From assembly GCF_029714405.1 (NCBI RefSeq), contig NZ_CP121650.1, forward strand, positions 310,001 through 374,000: DNA of 64,000 nucleotides, in the 5' to 3' direction. Origin of the DNA: Bradyrhizobium sp. CB82. Its GTDB lineage: Bacteria; Pseudomonadota; Alphaproteobacteria; Rhizobiales; Xanthobacteraceae. Every line of letters begins with the position of its first letter. The stretch's first letter is position 1. The notes under the pieces were generated by a model. That model saw only the letters and a list, made by a program, of their open reading frames with translations. It made no database searches and was not told where the DNA came from. Positions 1 to 10,153 of the stretch are shown piece after piece. Both the position numbers and the translations under genes were made by a program.

Positions 1-1095
1 CTTGCCGAACGCCTCGGCGAGATCGGCGTTGGGCCCGCGCAGCGCAGGATGCGCGTGCAGCAATTGTGGCACTGGATCTATTTCCGCGGCGCCAGGAGTT
101 TCGACGAGATGACCTCGATCTCGAAGGACATCCGCGCCGAGCTCGCAAAGCACTTCACTGTCGACCGGCCCGAAGTCGTGGCCGAGCAGATCTCCAACGA
201 CGGCACCCGCAAATGGCTGTTGCGCCTGCCGAGCGGCGACAATGTCGAGAAGGCGCACGAGGTCGAGTGCGTCTACATCCCCGAGACCGATCGCGGCACG
301 CTGTGCGTCTCCTCGCAGGTCGGTTGCACCTTGAACTGCGCCTTCTGCCACACCGGCACGCAGCGGCTGGTGCGCAACCTCACCGCCGGCGAGATCGTCG
401 GGCAGGTCATGGTGGCGCGCGATCGCCTGAATGATTGGGCCGATCGCGAGAACGGCACGCGTCTCGTCACCAACATCGTGATGATGGGCATGGGCGAGCC
501 GCTTTACAATTTCGACGCGGTGCGCGACGCGCTTCTTATCGTCGGAGACAATGAGGGCATCGGCATCTCCCGCCGCCGCATCACGCTGTCGACCTCGGGC
601 GTGGTGCCGAACATCGTGCGCGCCGGCGACGAGATCGGCGTCATGCTCGCGATCTCGCTGCATGCGGTGCGCGACGAGCTGCGCAACGAGCTCGTGCCGC
701 TCAATCGCAAATATCCGATCGCGGAATTGTTGCAGGCCTGCCGCGATTATCCGGGCGCGTCGAATGCGCGCCGCATCACCTTCGAATATGTGATGCTCAA
801 GGGCGTCAACGATTCCCTCGACGATGCGAAGCTTCTGGTGAAGCTGTTGAAGGGCATTCCGGCCAAGATCAATCTGATCCCGTTCAATCCCTGGCCCGGT
901 ACGGCCTATGAATGCTCGGACTGGGACCAGATCGAAAAATTCTCCGAATATATCTTCAACGCCGGCTATTCCTCCCCGGTGCGTACGCCGCGCGGCCGCG
1001 ACATCCTCGCCGCCTGCGGCCAGCTCAAATCGGAGACGGAAAAGCTCTCGGCCCGCGAGCGCCAGACGCTACGCGCGATGGCGATGACCGATTGA
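1..1095 (+). CDS. rlmN: 23S rRNA/tRNA adenine-C2 methyltransferase RlmN (5' truncated by window)
   Basis: Radical-SAM enzyme that methylates C2 of A2503 in 23S rRNA and of A37 in some tRNAs. The reading frame is open from base 1, so the true start lies upstream of the window; the first Met (base 49) is internal. The radical-SAM cluster motif CxxxCxxC (CTLNCAFC) lies at about 325-348. The GMGEPLYN motif follows, and the methyl-carrying cysteine of the family is in the C-terminal AACGQL. The C-terminus is complete and the order is canonical. The identification is firm; only the N-terminus is missing. Confidence 0.96.
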   Translation, partial: LAERLGEIGVGPAQRRMRVQQLWHWIYFRGARSFDEMTSISKDIRAELAKHFTVDRPEVVAEQISNDGTRKWLLRLPSGDNVEKAHEVECVYIPETDRGTLCVSSQVGCTLNCAFCHTGTQRLVRNLTAGEIVGQVMVARDRLNDWADRENGTRLVTNIVMMGMGEPLYNFDAVRDALLIVGDNEGIGISRRRITLSTSGVVPNIVRAGDEIGVMLAISLHAVRDELRNELVPLNRKYPIAELLQACRDYPGASNARRITFEYVMLKGVNDSLDDAKLLVKLLKGIPAKINLIPFNPWPGTAYECSDWDQIEKFSEYIFNAGYSSPVRTPRGRDILAACGQLKSETEKLSARERQTLRAMAMTD

Positions 1096-1195
1096 CATGA
1101 AGCGGCCATCAACTTCCGTCATGGCCACGGACGGGGTTCGGCATGACCGCGGGGGATGTGGTGCTGTTCACGCTCAATGATGATGGTCGCGTCCG

Positions 1196-1684
1196 ATGGC
1201 ACTGATCGGGCGCCTCGTCGTGATCTTTCTCGGCTTTCTGGCCTCGTGCCTGGTCGGCGGCATGATCGTCGTGGCTGCGCTGCTGTTTCCGGAATTCTCC
1301 GATCTCGGCGCAGGTCCCGTCGATGAAGGCACGATCGACATCCTGCTCGGCTTTGGCTTCATCTTCGTCTCCGGCTTTGCGCTCTTGCCGGCGATGGTGA
1401 TCGTCGTGATCACGGAAGCGTTCTACATCCGCAGCGCGCTCGCCTACGCGGTCGGCGGCGGGCTCGTCGGGCTCGCCTGCTATCTCGGCCTCGTCCCCTT
1501 CCATCCCGAGACGCTGCAGTTCGAGGGCATCGTGCGCCGCCATCTCGAGATCATGACCGGCGCGGGCATCGTTGCCGGTGTCGTCTACTGGATGATCGCC
1601 GGCCGCAACGCCGGCGCCTGGCGCCACCCGCCGCCCCCGCGCAAGCCGCCCCCGCCGCTGCCCGCCGCCTCGCGGCCGGAATGA
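1196..1684 (+). CDS. small integral membrane protein, unknown function
   Basis: A 162-residue protein that I do not recognise as a named family. It has about four hydrophobic segments (roughly residues 5-30, 46-70, 80-98 and 115-135). It ends in a basic, proline-rich tail (PPPPRKPPPPLP) that should face the cytoplasm or periplasm. It lies between rlmN and a PAP2 phosphatase on the same strand with short gaps, so co-transcription is possible. Codon use resembles its neighbours. It is probably a genuine inner-membrane protein; the function is open. Confidence 0.75.
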   Translation: MALIGRLVVIFLGFLASCLVGGMIVVAALLFPEFSDLGAGPVDEGTIDILLGFGFIFVSGFALLPAMVIVVITEAFYIRSALAYAVGGGLVGLACYLGLVPFHPETLQFEGIVRRHLEIMTGAGIVAGVVYWMIAGRNAGAWRHPPPPRKPPPPLPAASRPE

Positions 1685-1732
1685 GGCGCGCCGGGGTTTT
1701 CATCCGCTCCCCGCTCGGCTAAACCGCGCGCC

Positions 1733-2509
1733 ATGAACCGGACCGGACTCTTCATCGCGCTGGCGCTGTGGCTCGTCATCGGCGTCGTCTTCGGCGTCTT
1801 TCCCGAGCTCGATCTCAAGCTCGCCTCGCTGTTCTTCGACCCTGCCACGAAGACGTTTCCGCTCAAGCTGAATGGCTGGGCCGGCTTTGCGCGCGATGCG
1901 GCGATGTGGATCGCCTGGGCGTTCGCGCTGCCATCGATCGTGGCGCTGGTGGTCAAGCTGATCAGGCCCGACCGGCCGCTGCTGGTGTCGGGGCGAGCCA
2001 TCGTCTTCCTGCTGGTGACGCTGACGCTGTCGGCCGCCATTCTCGCCAATCTCGCCTTCAAGTCCTATTGGGGGCGACCGCGCCCGGTGGTGGTGAGCGA
2101 GTTTGCCGGCGATCTGCCGTTCGTGCCGTGGTGGGATCCGCGTGGCGGCTGCGGGCGCAACTGCTCGTTCTTCTCCGGCGAGGGCGCGACGGCGTTCTGG
2201 ACGCTGGCGCCCGCGGCGCTGGCGCCGCCGCCGTGGCGGCCGCTCGCCTATGCCGGGGCCGTGGTGTTCGGCGCCGTGACCAGCGGCCTGCGCATGGCGT
2301 TCGGCGGGCACTTCTTCACCGACGTCTCGATCGCCGGCCTCGTCACCTTCGTGGTGATCTGGCTCGCCTACGCCCTGATTTACCGCTGGCCGCGGACACG
2401 GTTTTCGGACGAGGCGGTCGATGCCGCCCTGACCCGACTGGCCTGGCCGGCCTATCGGCTCCGGCAGCGCCTGTTCGGCGGCAAAACCGGCCCGGCGGCG
2501 TCGCTGTGA
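1733..2509 (+). CDS. PAP2-superfamily membrane phosphatase
   Basis: A 258-residue polytopic membrane protein with the three PAP2 phosphatase signatures in order: KSYWGRPRP (motif 1), SFFSGEGA (motif 2) and GLRMAFGGHFFTDV (motif 3, with the Arg/His/Asp set). Such enzymes remove phosphate from lipid substrates such as lipid A, undecaprenyl pyrophosphate or phosphatidylglycerol phosphate at the membrane. Motif 2 carries Glu where classical PAP2 enzymes have His (PSGH), which I believe is typical of one proteobacterial subfamily. The substrate cannot be read from sequence; an LpxE-like role is only a guess. Confidence 0.85.
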   Translation: MNRTGLFIALALWLVIGVVFGVFPELDLKLASLFFDPATKTFPLKLNGWAGFARDAAMWIAWAFALPSIVALVVKLIRPDRPLLVSGRAIVFLLVTLTLSAAILANLAFKSYWGRPRPVVVSEFAGDLPFVPWWDPRGGCGRNCSFFSGEGATAFWTLAPAALAPPPWRPLAYAGAVVFGAVTSGLRMAFGGHFFTDVSIAGLVTFVVIWLAYALIYRWPRTRFSDEAVDAALTRLAWPAYRLRQRLFGGKTGPAASL

Positions 2510-2553
2510 GCCATTAAAGGCGTGCCCCCCCGCGCGAAATTTGATAATCGCGC

Positions 2554-2579
2554 AAGTCAAACCGCTTAAGTCAAACCGC
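2554..2579. repeat. 14-nt tandem duplication upstream of argG
   Basis: The unit AAGTCAAACCGCTT is followed directly by AAGTCAAACCGC, ending about 38 nt before the argG start. It is one of several short tandem duplications in this window (see findings). Confidence 0.8.
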
Positions 2580-2599
2580 GGACGATATCAGCCCCTTAA

Positions 2600-3955
<1,356 letters not shown>

Positions 3956-3982
3956 GGCGTGGCCGGCAACTGTCGCCTCATT

Positions 3983-4068
3983 CGTCATTGCGAGCGAAGC
4001 GAAGCAATCCAGAATCCTTCCGCGGTGACAGTCTGGATTGCTTCGTCGCTTCGCTCCTCGCAATGACG
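3983..4068. repeat. dispersed palindromic repeat, family A copy 1
   Basis: A long imperfect palindrome. The left arm reads CGTCATTGCGAGCGAAGCGA and the right arm mirrors it, ending CTCGCAATGACG, around a TCCAGAA...GTCTGGA centre. Related copies lie at 37019-37104, 39441-39563, 42585-42670 and 59312-59466. It sits between the convergent argG and OmpA genes and can form a long hairpin. Confidence 0.9.
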
Positions 4069-4074
4069 AAAACG

Positions 4075-4104
4075 AAAATGGCCGGGATCGCTCCCGGCCA
4101 TTTT
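4075..4104. terminator. bidirectional intrinsic terminator between argG and the OmpA gene
   Basis: Perfect 13-bp inverted repeat AAAATGGCCGGGA / TCCCGGCCATTTT with a 4-nt loop. The A and T runs on both flanks allow it to work on both strands between the two convergent genes. Confidence 0.88.
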
Positions 4105-4122
4105 GTCTCGTGATGCGCCTGC

Positions 4123-6288
4123 TCAGCGCGGCGGCGGCGCAGCGTTGGCCTGGCCGCCGTTGAGCAGCGGGGTGATGCGGCGGACGGTGACGCGGCGATT
4201 GATGCGGCTCGGGCCGTCGGTCTGCTCCTTCAGATACTGCTTGCCGTAGCCCTGCGAGGTCAGGTTCTCCGCGGGCACACCGAACTGCTGGGTCAGCAGT
4301 TCGGCGGCAGCCTGCGCGCGGCGATCCGACAGCGACAGATTGTCGACGTCGTTGCCGACCGCATCGGTGTGGCCCTCGATCAGGAATACTTCTTGCGGGT
4401 TGCTCTGGATCGCCTGGTTGATGCCGTCGGCGATCACTTGCAGCCGCGCGGCCTGGTCCGGCGGTATGGTCCACGATCCCGTCTCGAAGTTGATCGTGTT
4501 GACGTCGATGCTCGGCATCTGCATGCGAACATTGGGGCTGTAGCGAATCTCGTCGAGCGAGTAGCGCCGTTCGATCCGTTGCACCGGCGGCGCCCGCATG
4601 GTGTCGTAGATCACCTGCGGCGAAGCCTCCTCGGCATCGACGATGTAGCGATCGTAGGGGATGTTGACCACCGGCGGCGGCACGTCGACATAGAAGCCGC
4701 CGACGGCCTGCGGATCGCGGTAGGTGTTGTCGATGATGATGATCTCGCGGCCGCGCGGATCCCTGCGAATTCGGCGCAGCAGCTGACCGTCGGCACCGAC
4801 AATGGTGATCACCTCGCTGCCGTCGGGACGGATCACCACGGTGCGGGTTTCGCCGCCGAACGTCTCGGTGCGGATGTCGCGGGCGCCGTAACGGAAGCGG
4901 TAGAGATCATTACCGCGGACATATTCCTGCCCGCTCGGATCGCGGATGATGATGCGGTCCGGCTCGGTGTAGATCGTGCGGCCGTCTTCGACGACCTCCT
5001 GCCGCTGATTGCGGTAGTCGGCGATGGTCGCCCCGATCACGGCACCGGCCACCACGCCTGCACCAATTGCGAGCGGCGTCAGGTCACGCTGCGGCGGACG
5101 CGGCGGTGGCGGCAGGGGCGCTGCGACCGTGGGCGCGGCGCGGAAAGCCGGCGCGACCGTCGGCGGAGCGTATTGCGCCCTGTCCGGCGGGGGAGCTGCA
5201 GCTGCCGAGCCGGGGACGACAGTCGGCGCCGCGGCGCCGGCGGGAGCAGTGGGCCGGGCCGGGGCGGCTGCCTGCGGCGCAGTCGGAGTTCCGGCAGCGG
5301 GCGCGCCCGCAGGCGGCGTAGCTGCAGGAGGCGTTCCACCTTGACGTCCTGGCGCCGGCGTTGCGGCCCCGCCGGGGGCCGGCGTCGCCGTGGGGGCCGG
5401 GGTTGCGCCGGGCGCCGGTGCCGGACCCGTTCGACCTGCCGGTGGCGGCGTGGTCGTGGCGCCGCCGGGGGCGGGTGTGGCGGTTGGTACGGGCGTCGGG
5501 GTCGGTGTGGCGCGAGTCGCTGGCGCTGCCGGTGCAGGCGTCGGCGTCGGCGCCGGCGTGGCGCGGGTCGCTGGCGCTGCCGGAGCAGGCGTCGCCGTCG
5601 GCGCCGGTGTGGCGCGAGTCGTTGGCGCTGCGGGAGCTGGCGTCGCCGTCGGTGCCGGCGTGGCGCGAGTCGTTGGCGCTGCCGGTGCAGGCGTTGCCGT
5701 CGGCGCTGGCGTTTGGCGGACGTTCGGCGCGGCCGGTGTCGGTGCCGGCGTTGCGGTGGGCGTCGGCGTTGGGGCGACCCGACCTTGCGGAGGCGTCGGT
5801 GTCGGAGCAACGCGCGCGGGCGGTGCAGCCGGAGGCGGCGGAGGCGGCGTCGGCGCATGCTGCTGCGGCGCCGCCGCCGGTGGCGGTGACGGTTGCTTGG
5901 GGGCCGCAGGCGGCGGAGGTGGTGGTGGCGTTGGTGCCTGATGCGTCGCAGGGGGCGGCGGTGGAGCTGTCGGCCGCGCGGGCGCCGGTGGCGGCGGTGG
6001 CGTCGGGGCATGCGGAGGCGCAGCCGCCGGCGGCGGTGCACTCGGACGCTGGGGAGCCGCGGGCGGCGGCGGCGGGGCTGGTGCGGGGCGAGCGGCCGGC
6101 GGTTGTTGCGGCGGTGCCTTCGGCTGCTCCCGGGATGGCTGCTTCGGTTTTCCGTCAGGGCCGACTTCGCCCTGCGGCTGCGCCTGCGCGATCACGATGG
6201 GTGCGCTTTGCGCGTGCGATGCGGAGCTTGCGAATGGCATCGCGGTCAGAGCCGTCGTGGCAAGCAGCACGAAGCGAAATTGAGTCAT
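4123..6288 (-). CDS. proline/alanine-rich OmpA-family outer-membrane/peptidoglycan-binding protein
   Basis: About 721 residues from the chosen ATG at 6288, which has AGGAA upstream and is followed by a signal peptide ending near SHAQS. The frame extends to 6417 but the extra 43 residues look non-coding. Domains in order: signal peptide; a very long Pro/Ala/Thr-rich region with tandem 17-residue repeats; a glycine/alanine-rich hydrophobic stretch (AIGAGVVAGAVIGATIADYRNQ); a beta-rich region; and a C-terminal OmpA domain with FLIEGHTDAVGNDVDN and LSDRRAQAAAELL, the usual diaminopimelate-binding signatures. It probably links the outer membrane to peptidoglycan, with the Pro-rich part spanning the periplasm. 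It is transcribed convergently to argG. Confidence 0.88.
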   Translation of the reverse strand: MTQFRFVLLATTALTAMPFASSASHAQSAPIVIAQAQPQGEVGPDGKPKQPSREQPKAPPQQPPAARPAPAPPPPPAAPQRPSAPPPAAAPPHAPTPPPPPAPARPTAPPPPPATHQAPTPPPPPPPAAPKQPSPPPAAAPQQHAPTPPPPPPAAPPARVAPTPTPPQGRVAPTPTPTATPAPTPAAPNVRQTPAPTATPAPAAPTTRATPAPTATPAPAAPTTRATPAPTATPAPAAPATRATPAPTPTPAPAAPATRATPTPTPVPTATPAPGGATTTPPPAGRTGPAPAPGATPAPTATPAPGGAATPAPGRQGGTPPAATPPAGAPAAGTPTAPQAAAPARPTAPAGAAAPTVVPGSAAAAPPPDRAQYAPPTVAPAFRAAPTVAAPLPPPPRPPQRDLTPLAIGAGVVAGAVIGATIADYRNQRQEVVEDGRTIYTEPDRIIIRDPSGQEYVRGNDLYRFRYGARDIRTETFGGETRTVVIRPDGSEVITIVGADGQLLRRIRRDPRGREIIIIDNTYRDPQAVGGFYVDVPPPVVNIPYDRYIVDAEEASPQVIYDTMRAPPVQRIERRYSLDEIRYSPNVRMQMPSIDVNTINFETGSWTIPPDQAARLQVIADGINQAIQSNPQEVFLIEGHTDAVGNDVDNLSLSDRRAQAAAELLTQQFGVPAENLTSQGYGKQYLKEQTDGPSRINRRVTVRRITPLLNGGQANAAPPPR
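5500..5715 (-). repeat. 51-nt in-frame tandem repeats in the OmpA-family gene
   Basis: On the minus strand about four consecutive 51-nt units encode a 17-residue module close to ATPAPTATPAPAAPTTR. Repeat landmarks (GTGGCGCGAGTCG-like on the + strand) recur near 5507, 5558, 5609 and 5660. Boundaries are approximate because neighbouring sequence is similarly biased. Confidence 0.75.
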
Positions 6289-6460
6289 GTGGTGAGTTCC
6301 TAGGGAAGGTTCTTGTCGAGGAAGGGCTTGGAGAGTCAGTGTTGCGATCAACGGATACGCGTTAGGCCGGATTGTGGCGGGCGAAGCAGCCGCGTCGCGA
6401 TTTATTTCTGCATGCAAATCACTTCAGAACATCGACGTTCATTGCGCATTCAGGCCCATC

Positions 6461-6498
6461 TTGCAATCGCCTCAGGTGTTTGCAATCGCCTCAGGTGT
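6461..6498. repeat. perfect 19-nt tandem duplication
   Basis: TTGCAATCGCCTCAGGTGT occurs twice back to back at 6461-6479 and 6480-6498. The second copy overlaps the stop codon of the proline-rich small gene on the minus strand. Confidence 0.92.
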
Positions 6499-6736
6499 GA
6501 CGGCGCGGCAAATTCGCATCCGTCGCGGGATTGGGCGTGCGCGGCCCGTTCGGTCCGCGTGGTGGAATCTCCTCCGGGATACGGCCGGGCAACTCATCGG
6601 GGCGCGGTGATTCGCCGGGCTCGCGAACTGGCGGCGTGATATCCGGCTGCGGATTGCCCGGTGGAATTCCTGGTGGCGGCTCACTCGGTGTGCCCGGTGT
6701 TGCCGGAGGAATCTCCGGAGGTTCGATCGGCATCAT
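6491..6736 (-). CDS. small proline-rich hypothetical protein
   Basis: An 81-residue protein of very low complexity dominated by Pro, Glu, Gly and Arg (for example IPPATPGTPSEPPPGIPPG). It has no signal peptide or membrane segment, so it is probably cytoplasmic and disordered. I have seen similar short 'EPPEIPP' proteins in Bradyrhizobium-type genomes, which is why I keep it. The first codons are Met-Met. It is alone, with no operon partner closer than about 80 nt. Function unknown; composition bias means a spurious ORF is possible. Confidence 0.55.
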   Translation of the reverse strand: MMPIEPPEIPPATPGTPSEPPPGIPPGNPQPDITPPVREPGESPRPDELPGRIPEEIPPRGPNGPRTPNPATDANLPRRHT

Positions 6737-6819
6737 CCATCATCGACATGTCGTTGCTCGAAAGAAGACAACGTTGCCGATGCGGCGATGTTCCCGCGCA
6801 TCGGGACGATGGAACAGGC

Positions 6820-7206
6820 CTATTCGGGCGCGTGACAGACGGCTTCGATGTTGTGACCATCGGGGTCGAGCACGAACGCGCCGTAATAATTCGGATGATA
6901 ATGTGCGCGAATGCCCGGCGGCCCATTGTCGCGCCCGCCGGCCGCCATGGCCGCCTTGTAGAACGCATCCACCGTGGCGCGATCCTTGGCGAGGATCGCG
7001 ACATGCACCGGCTTGTTCAACGCGCCTTCGCCGCCGATCCAGAAGTCCGGTTTGCCGTCGGCGCCAAAGCCCGCGGCGGGATCGTGGCCGGTCTGCTCCT
7101 GCGTGACCTCCATGATCAGGCTGTAGCCGAGCGGCGCCAGCGCCTTCATGTAGAACGCCTTGGCGCGCTCGTAGTCGGAAACCGGAAAACCCATGTGATC
7201 GATCAT
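6820..7206 (-). CDS. VOC-superfamily (glyoxalase/dioxygenase fold) protein
   Basis: A 128-residue single-domain protein with the beta-alpha-beta-beta-beta fold pattern of the vicinal oxygen chelate family. It starts MIDHMGFPVSDYERAKAFY and ends with FVLDPDGHNIEAVCH. Candidate metal ligands are the His near residue 4, a mid-protein His (NKPVHVAIL) and the Glu of NIEAV. Members include glyoxalases, bleomycin-resistance proteins and ring-cleavage dioxygenases; the substrate cannot be deduced. It lies 24 nt downstream of the methyltransferase gene on the same strand, so co-transcription is plausible. Confidence 0.85.
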   Translation of the reverse strand: MIDHMGFPVSDYERAKAFYMKALAPLGYSLIMEVTQEQTGHDPAAGFGADGKPDFWIGGEGALNKPVHVAILAKDRATVDAFYKAAMAAGGRDNGPPGIRAHYHPNYYGAFVLDPDGHNIEAVCHAPE

Positions 7207-7230
7207 CGCAATCTCCGTTGTTGATTGTCG

Positions 7231-8055
7231 TCAGCGCGACAGGAAGGTGTTGCTCCGCGTCCTGCGCGCGATGGCAAAGCCACGCGCGACCATGTCTGTA
7301 ATACAATCCTCGCGCCATTCGTTTTGTGACAGATGCTCGATCACGACAGCGCGGGGCCATAGCGATCGCGGCGCATCGCGGAAAAAGCCGATCAGCACGC
7401 GGTCCTCAAAGCCCTCGACGTCGATCTTGAGGGTATCGACCTGCGTGACGCCGGACTCCTCGAGGATGCGTATCAGCCGCAACGACGGCACTTTGATGGC
7501 CCTTGCCGTCGCCGTGCCCGTCACGACATGGCTGGCGCCGAGATTGTCGCCGTCGGTCTCGATCATCAGTTCGCCGTCGGCCTCGCCGGCCGCCGCCTGC
7601 ACGAGGCGGAGCTGGGTCGGGCCCGACGCCGCATTGTTGAACGAGAGTCGCGCGAAGGTCATGGGATGCGGCTCGATCGCGACGACCTTGCCCTGTGGGC
7701 CGACATGACGCGCCATCACCAGCGCAAATGTGCCGACATTGGCGCCGACGTCGACGAACACGCCGCCAGCCGGCGTGTGCTGGCGCAGGAAGTCGAGCTC
7801 GTCGAGATTATAGTCGGGGTTGAACAGCGCGCCGCGCTCGGTCGCGCTCGCCTGGTGATGGAAGCGGAACGAGGCGCCCTGATATTGCACGTCGACGGGA
7901 CCTGGGCGCAGCAGGTTGACCAACCGCGACAGCCACGGGCGGAACGCGCCGCGCTTCAGCCCGGAGCGGTGCGCAAGTGAAATGATCGCAGCCTGCGCCG
8001 CATTCGGCGCAAACGCGCCGAACGGCGCGGGCGAGGGGGCGGTGTCGGGCGTCAA
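7231..8055 (-). CDS. FkbM-family SAM-dependent methyltransferase
   Basis: A 274-residue protein with the FkbM methyltransferase pattern. The SAM-binding motif GGVFVDVGANVGTFAL is at about residues 95-110, followed by KVVAIEPHPMTFARL (motif II acidic residue) and LKIDVEGFEDRVL, the hallmark of the family. FkbM enzymes O-methylate small molecules or sugars, often in polysaccharide or secondary-metabolite pathways. No polysaccharide genes adjoin it here, so the substrate is unknown. It is followed by the VOC gene on the same strand. Confidence 0.85.
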   Translation of the reverse strand: MTPDTAPSPAPFGAFAPNAAQAAIISLAHRSGLKRGAFRPWLSRLVNLLRPGPVDVQYQGASFRFHHQASATERGALFNPDYNLDELDFLRQHTPAGGVFVDVGANVGTFALVMARHVGPQGKVVAIEPHPMTFARLSFNNAASGPTQLRLVQAAAGEADGELMIETDGDNLGASHVVTGTATARAIKVPSLRLIRILEESGVTQVDTLKIDVEGFEDRVLIGFFRDAPRSLWPRAVVIEHLSQNEWREDCITDMVARGFAIARRTRSNTFLSR

Positions 8056-8140
8056 GCAGAAGTCCTCGTTGCAAGCGGCGCATGCATAGCCGGTTTTGCC
8101 CCCGACTCCAATGTTGCGGCCAAAGAATCCGGGCTACATT

Positions 8141-10099
8141 TCACGCGACCTTTTTCGCCGCAGGCCTGCGCTGGCGCAGGAAGCTGCCGAGCAGCCGCCG
8201 TCTGCCCTTGCGCGGAATGAGATCGACGTCGCTCACGAGCCTGGCGCCGCCCCTGTGCCGCTCCAGCACGATCTTGCGGCTATGAAAGGCCTCGAGTTCG
8301 ACGCGATGCGCCACGCTGACGATGGTCGCCCTGGGCAATTCGTCCGTGACCATCTGCATCATCCTGTCCTGGCTTTTCTCGTCGAGCGCCGACGTCGCTT
8401 CGTCGAGGACCACGATGTCGGGGCTGTGCAGCAGGAGGCGCGCGAAGGCGAGGCGTTGCTTCTCGCCACCTGAGAGCGTCTGGTCCCACGGCCCCTCCTC
8501 CTCGATCTTCTCCCTGAGATGATCGAGGCCGACCTTGTGCAGGGCTTCGCAGATCTCGTCGATCGTCCAGTCTTCGGCGGCGCCGGGATAGGCGACCGCG
8601 CGGCGCAAAGTCCCCGACGGCACGTAGGGGCGCTGCGGCAGCATGAACAGCCGGCGGTCGGCATGGAGGTTGACGCTGCCGCCGCCCCATGGCCACAGGC
8701 CCGCGATCGCGCGCACCAACGTGCTCTTGCCGGTGCCGGATTCGCCGGCCACCAGCAGCCGTTCGCCGGGCTCGATCACCACCTCGGTTTCGCCGACCAC
8801 CGCGGTGCCGTCGTCGAGCGTGACGGAGAGATCGCGCAATTCGAGCATCGCCTCATTCCCGGTTTCGCCACGCCTGATGCGGCCGAGGCCGTCGCCCTGC
8901 TCGGCGCGCTCAAGCCCATCGAGCGACATCATCAGCGAGGCAATTCGGCGCGCGCACGCGTTCCAGTCGGCGAGCCGCGGATAGTTGTCGACCAGCCAAC
9001 CGAAGGCGCCCTGCACGATGGTGAAGGCGGAAGCCGCCTGCATCACTTGCCCAAGCGTCATGCTGCCATCGAGGAATTTGGGCGCGCAGAGCAAGAGAGG
9101 GACCACTGGAGCAACCAGACTCGAGCCCTGCGAAACCAGCGTCGTACGCATATGCTGGCCCGCGAGACGCGCCCATTGCTGGAGCACGTTGGTGAAATTG
9201 CGGTCGATGCCGTCACGCTCCTCGTCCTCGCCGCCGAGCAAGGCGATGCTCTCGCCGTTCTCGCGCACGCGCGTCAGCGTGTAGCGAAAGTCGGCTTCCG
9301 CCTGGTTCTTGTTTTCGGAGACTTGCACGAAGCGTCGTCCGATCACCGTGATCGAGCCGGAGGCGATCGCGGCATAGAGGATCGCAGCGATGACCAGGAA
9401 GCCGGGAACAGTGAGCGACGATCCGCCAAACGTGACGGTGAGCGCGCCGCCGATGGTCCAGAGCACGACGATGAAGGTCGCGGCGGACAGCAGCGCCGAG
9501 GTGACGCCTGCGAGAAAGTCGACCGGCGAATCGGTCGCAATCCGCAAATCCTCGGCGATGCGGTATTCGGGATTGTCGTGGTCCCCGCTCACGAGATTGA
9601 GCTGGTAATAGCGGCCGTTGGCGAGCCAGCGCGTCAGCACGCTTGCGGTGAGCCAGGCCCGCCACCGGCGCTGGATGCGCATGCGTGCGAACACCTGCGC
9701 CGCACCAAGCGCAATGCTGCCGATCGCGAGCGGAAAGAACACCGCCGAGAGATGGAAAACGGTCGCAGCGTCGCGCTTCTCGATGGCATCGAAGATCGCG
9801 CGATTCCAGACGTTGATGCCGTATTGGAAGCCGACCGTTAAGACAATCAGCACGACAAGGCCGATGGAGAATGGCCAGGCCAGCCGGTCGCCTTTGCGGC
9901 CCCAGAAGCCTCTGGCGCTAATCCAGAAGCGCGTCAGCAGATAATCCTTGCGCGCCTGCTCGATGTCCTCCGGCGACAGCTCTTCATCCGGCTCGAGCAC
10001 TTCGGGCGGCGGTGGGGCGGCCTCCTCGCCGCCCTCACCGACGATCTCGACGATAGCCGGCTTCCTTCCCTGCTCGCGCTTTGTGTCCGGCATTTGCAT
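8141..10099 (-). CDS. SbmA/BacA-like ABC transporter, fused permease and ATPase
   Basis: A 652-residue half-transporter. It begins with an acidic cytoplasmic N-terminus rich in Glu and Pro. A six-segment membrane domain follows (about residues 70-370) of the ABC_membrane_2 / SbmA-BacA type (EYRIAEDLRIATDSPVDFLAG is characteristic). The C-terminal ATPase has Walker A GESGTGKST, signature LSGGEKQR and Walker B IVVLDEATSALD. Relatives include E. coli YddA and Bradyrhizobium BclA, which moves antimicrobial peptides in nodules. I cannot tell whether this is BclA or a paralogue. The kinase gene lies 54 nt upstream on the same strand. Confidence 0.82.
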   Translation of the reverse strand: MQMPDTKREQGRKPAIVEIVGEGGEEAAPPPPEVLEPDEELSPEDIEQARKDYLLTRFWISARGFWGRKGDRLAWPFSIGLVVLIVLTVGFQYGINVWNRAIFDAIEKRDAATVFHLSAVFFPLAIGSIALGAAQVFARMRIQRRWRAWLTASVLTRWLANGRYYQLNLVSGDHDNPEYRIAEDLRIATDSPVDFLAGVTSALLSAATFIVVLWTIGGALTVTFGGSSLTVPGFLVIAAILYAAIASGSITVIGRRFVQVSENKNQAEADFRYTLTRVRENGESIALLGGEDEERDGIDRNFTNVLQQWARLAGQHMRTTLVSQGSSLVAPVVPLLLCAPKFLDGSMTLGQVMQAASAFTIVQGAFGWLVDNYPRLADWNACARRIASLMMSLDGLERAEQGDGLGRIRRGETGNEAMLELRDLSVTLDDGTAVVGETEVVIEPGERLLVAGESGTGKSTLVRAIAGLWPWGGGSVNLHADRRLFMLPQRPYVPSGTLRRAVAYPGAAEDWTIDEICEALHKVGLDHLREKIEEEGPWDQTLSGGEKQRLAFARLLLHSPDIVVLDEATSALDEKSQDRMMQMVTDELPRATIVSVAHRVELEAFHSRKIVLERHRGGARLVSDVDLIPRKGRRRLLGSFLRQRRPAAKKVA

Positions 10100-10153
10100 G
10101 TTGGAACAACGCGAGGGAAATCAGGCGGTTCCAAGGGGTTCCGGCGGCCGCGT

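Noticed and set aside
5500..5715. Possible CRISPR or satellite array
   Set aside because: 51-nt contiguous coding repeats without unique spacers.
4369..5889. Arg- and Gly-rich long frames opposite the OmpA-family gene
   Set aside because: Products of the Pro/Ala repeats read backwards; the OmpA C-terminal domain fixes the true strand.
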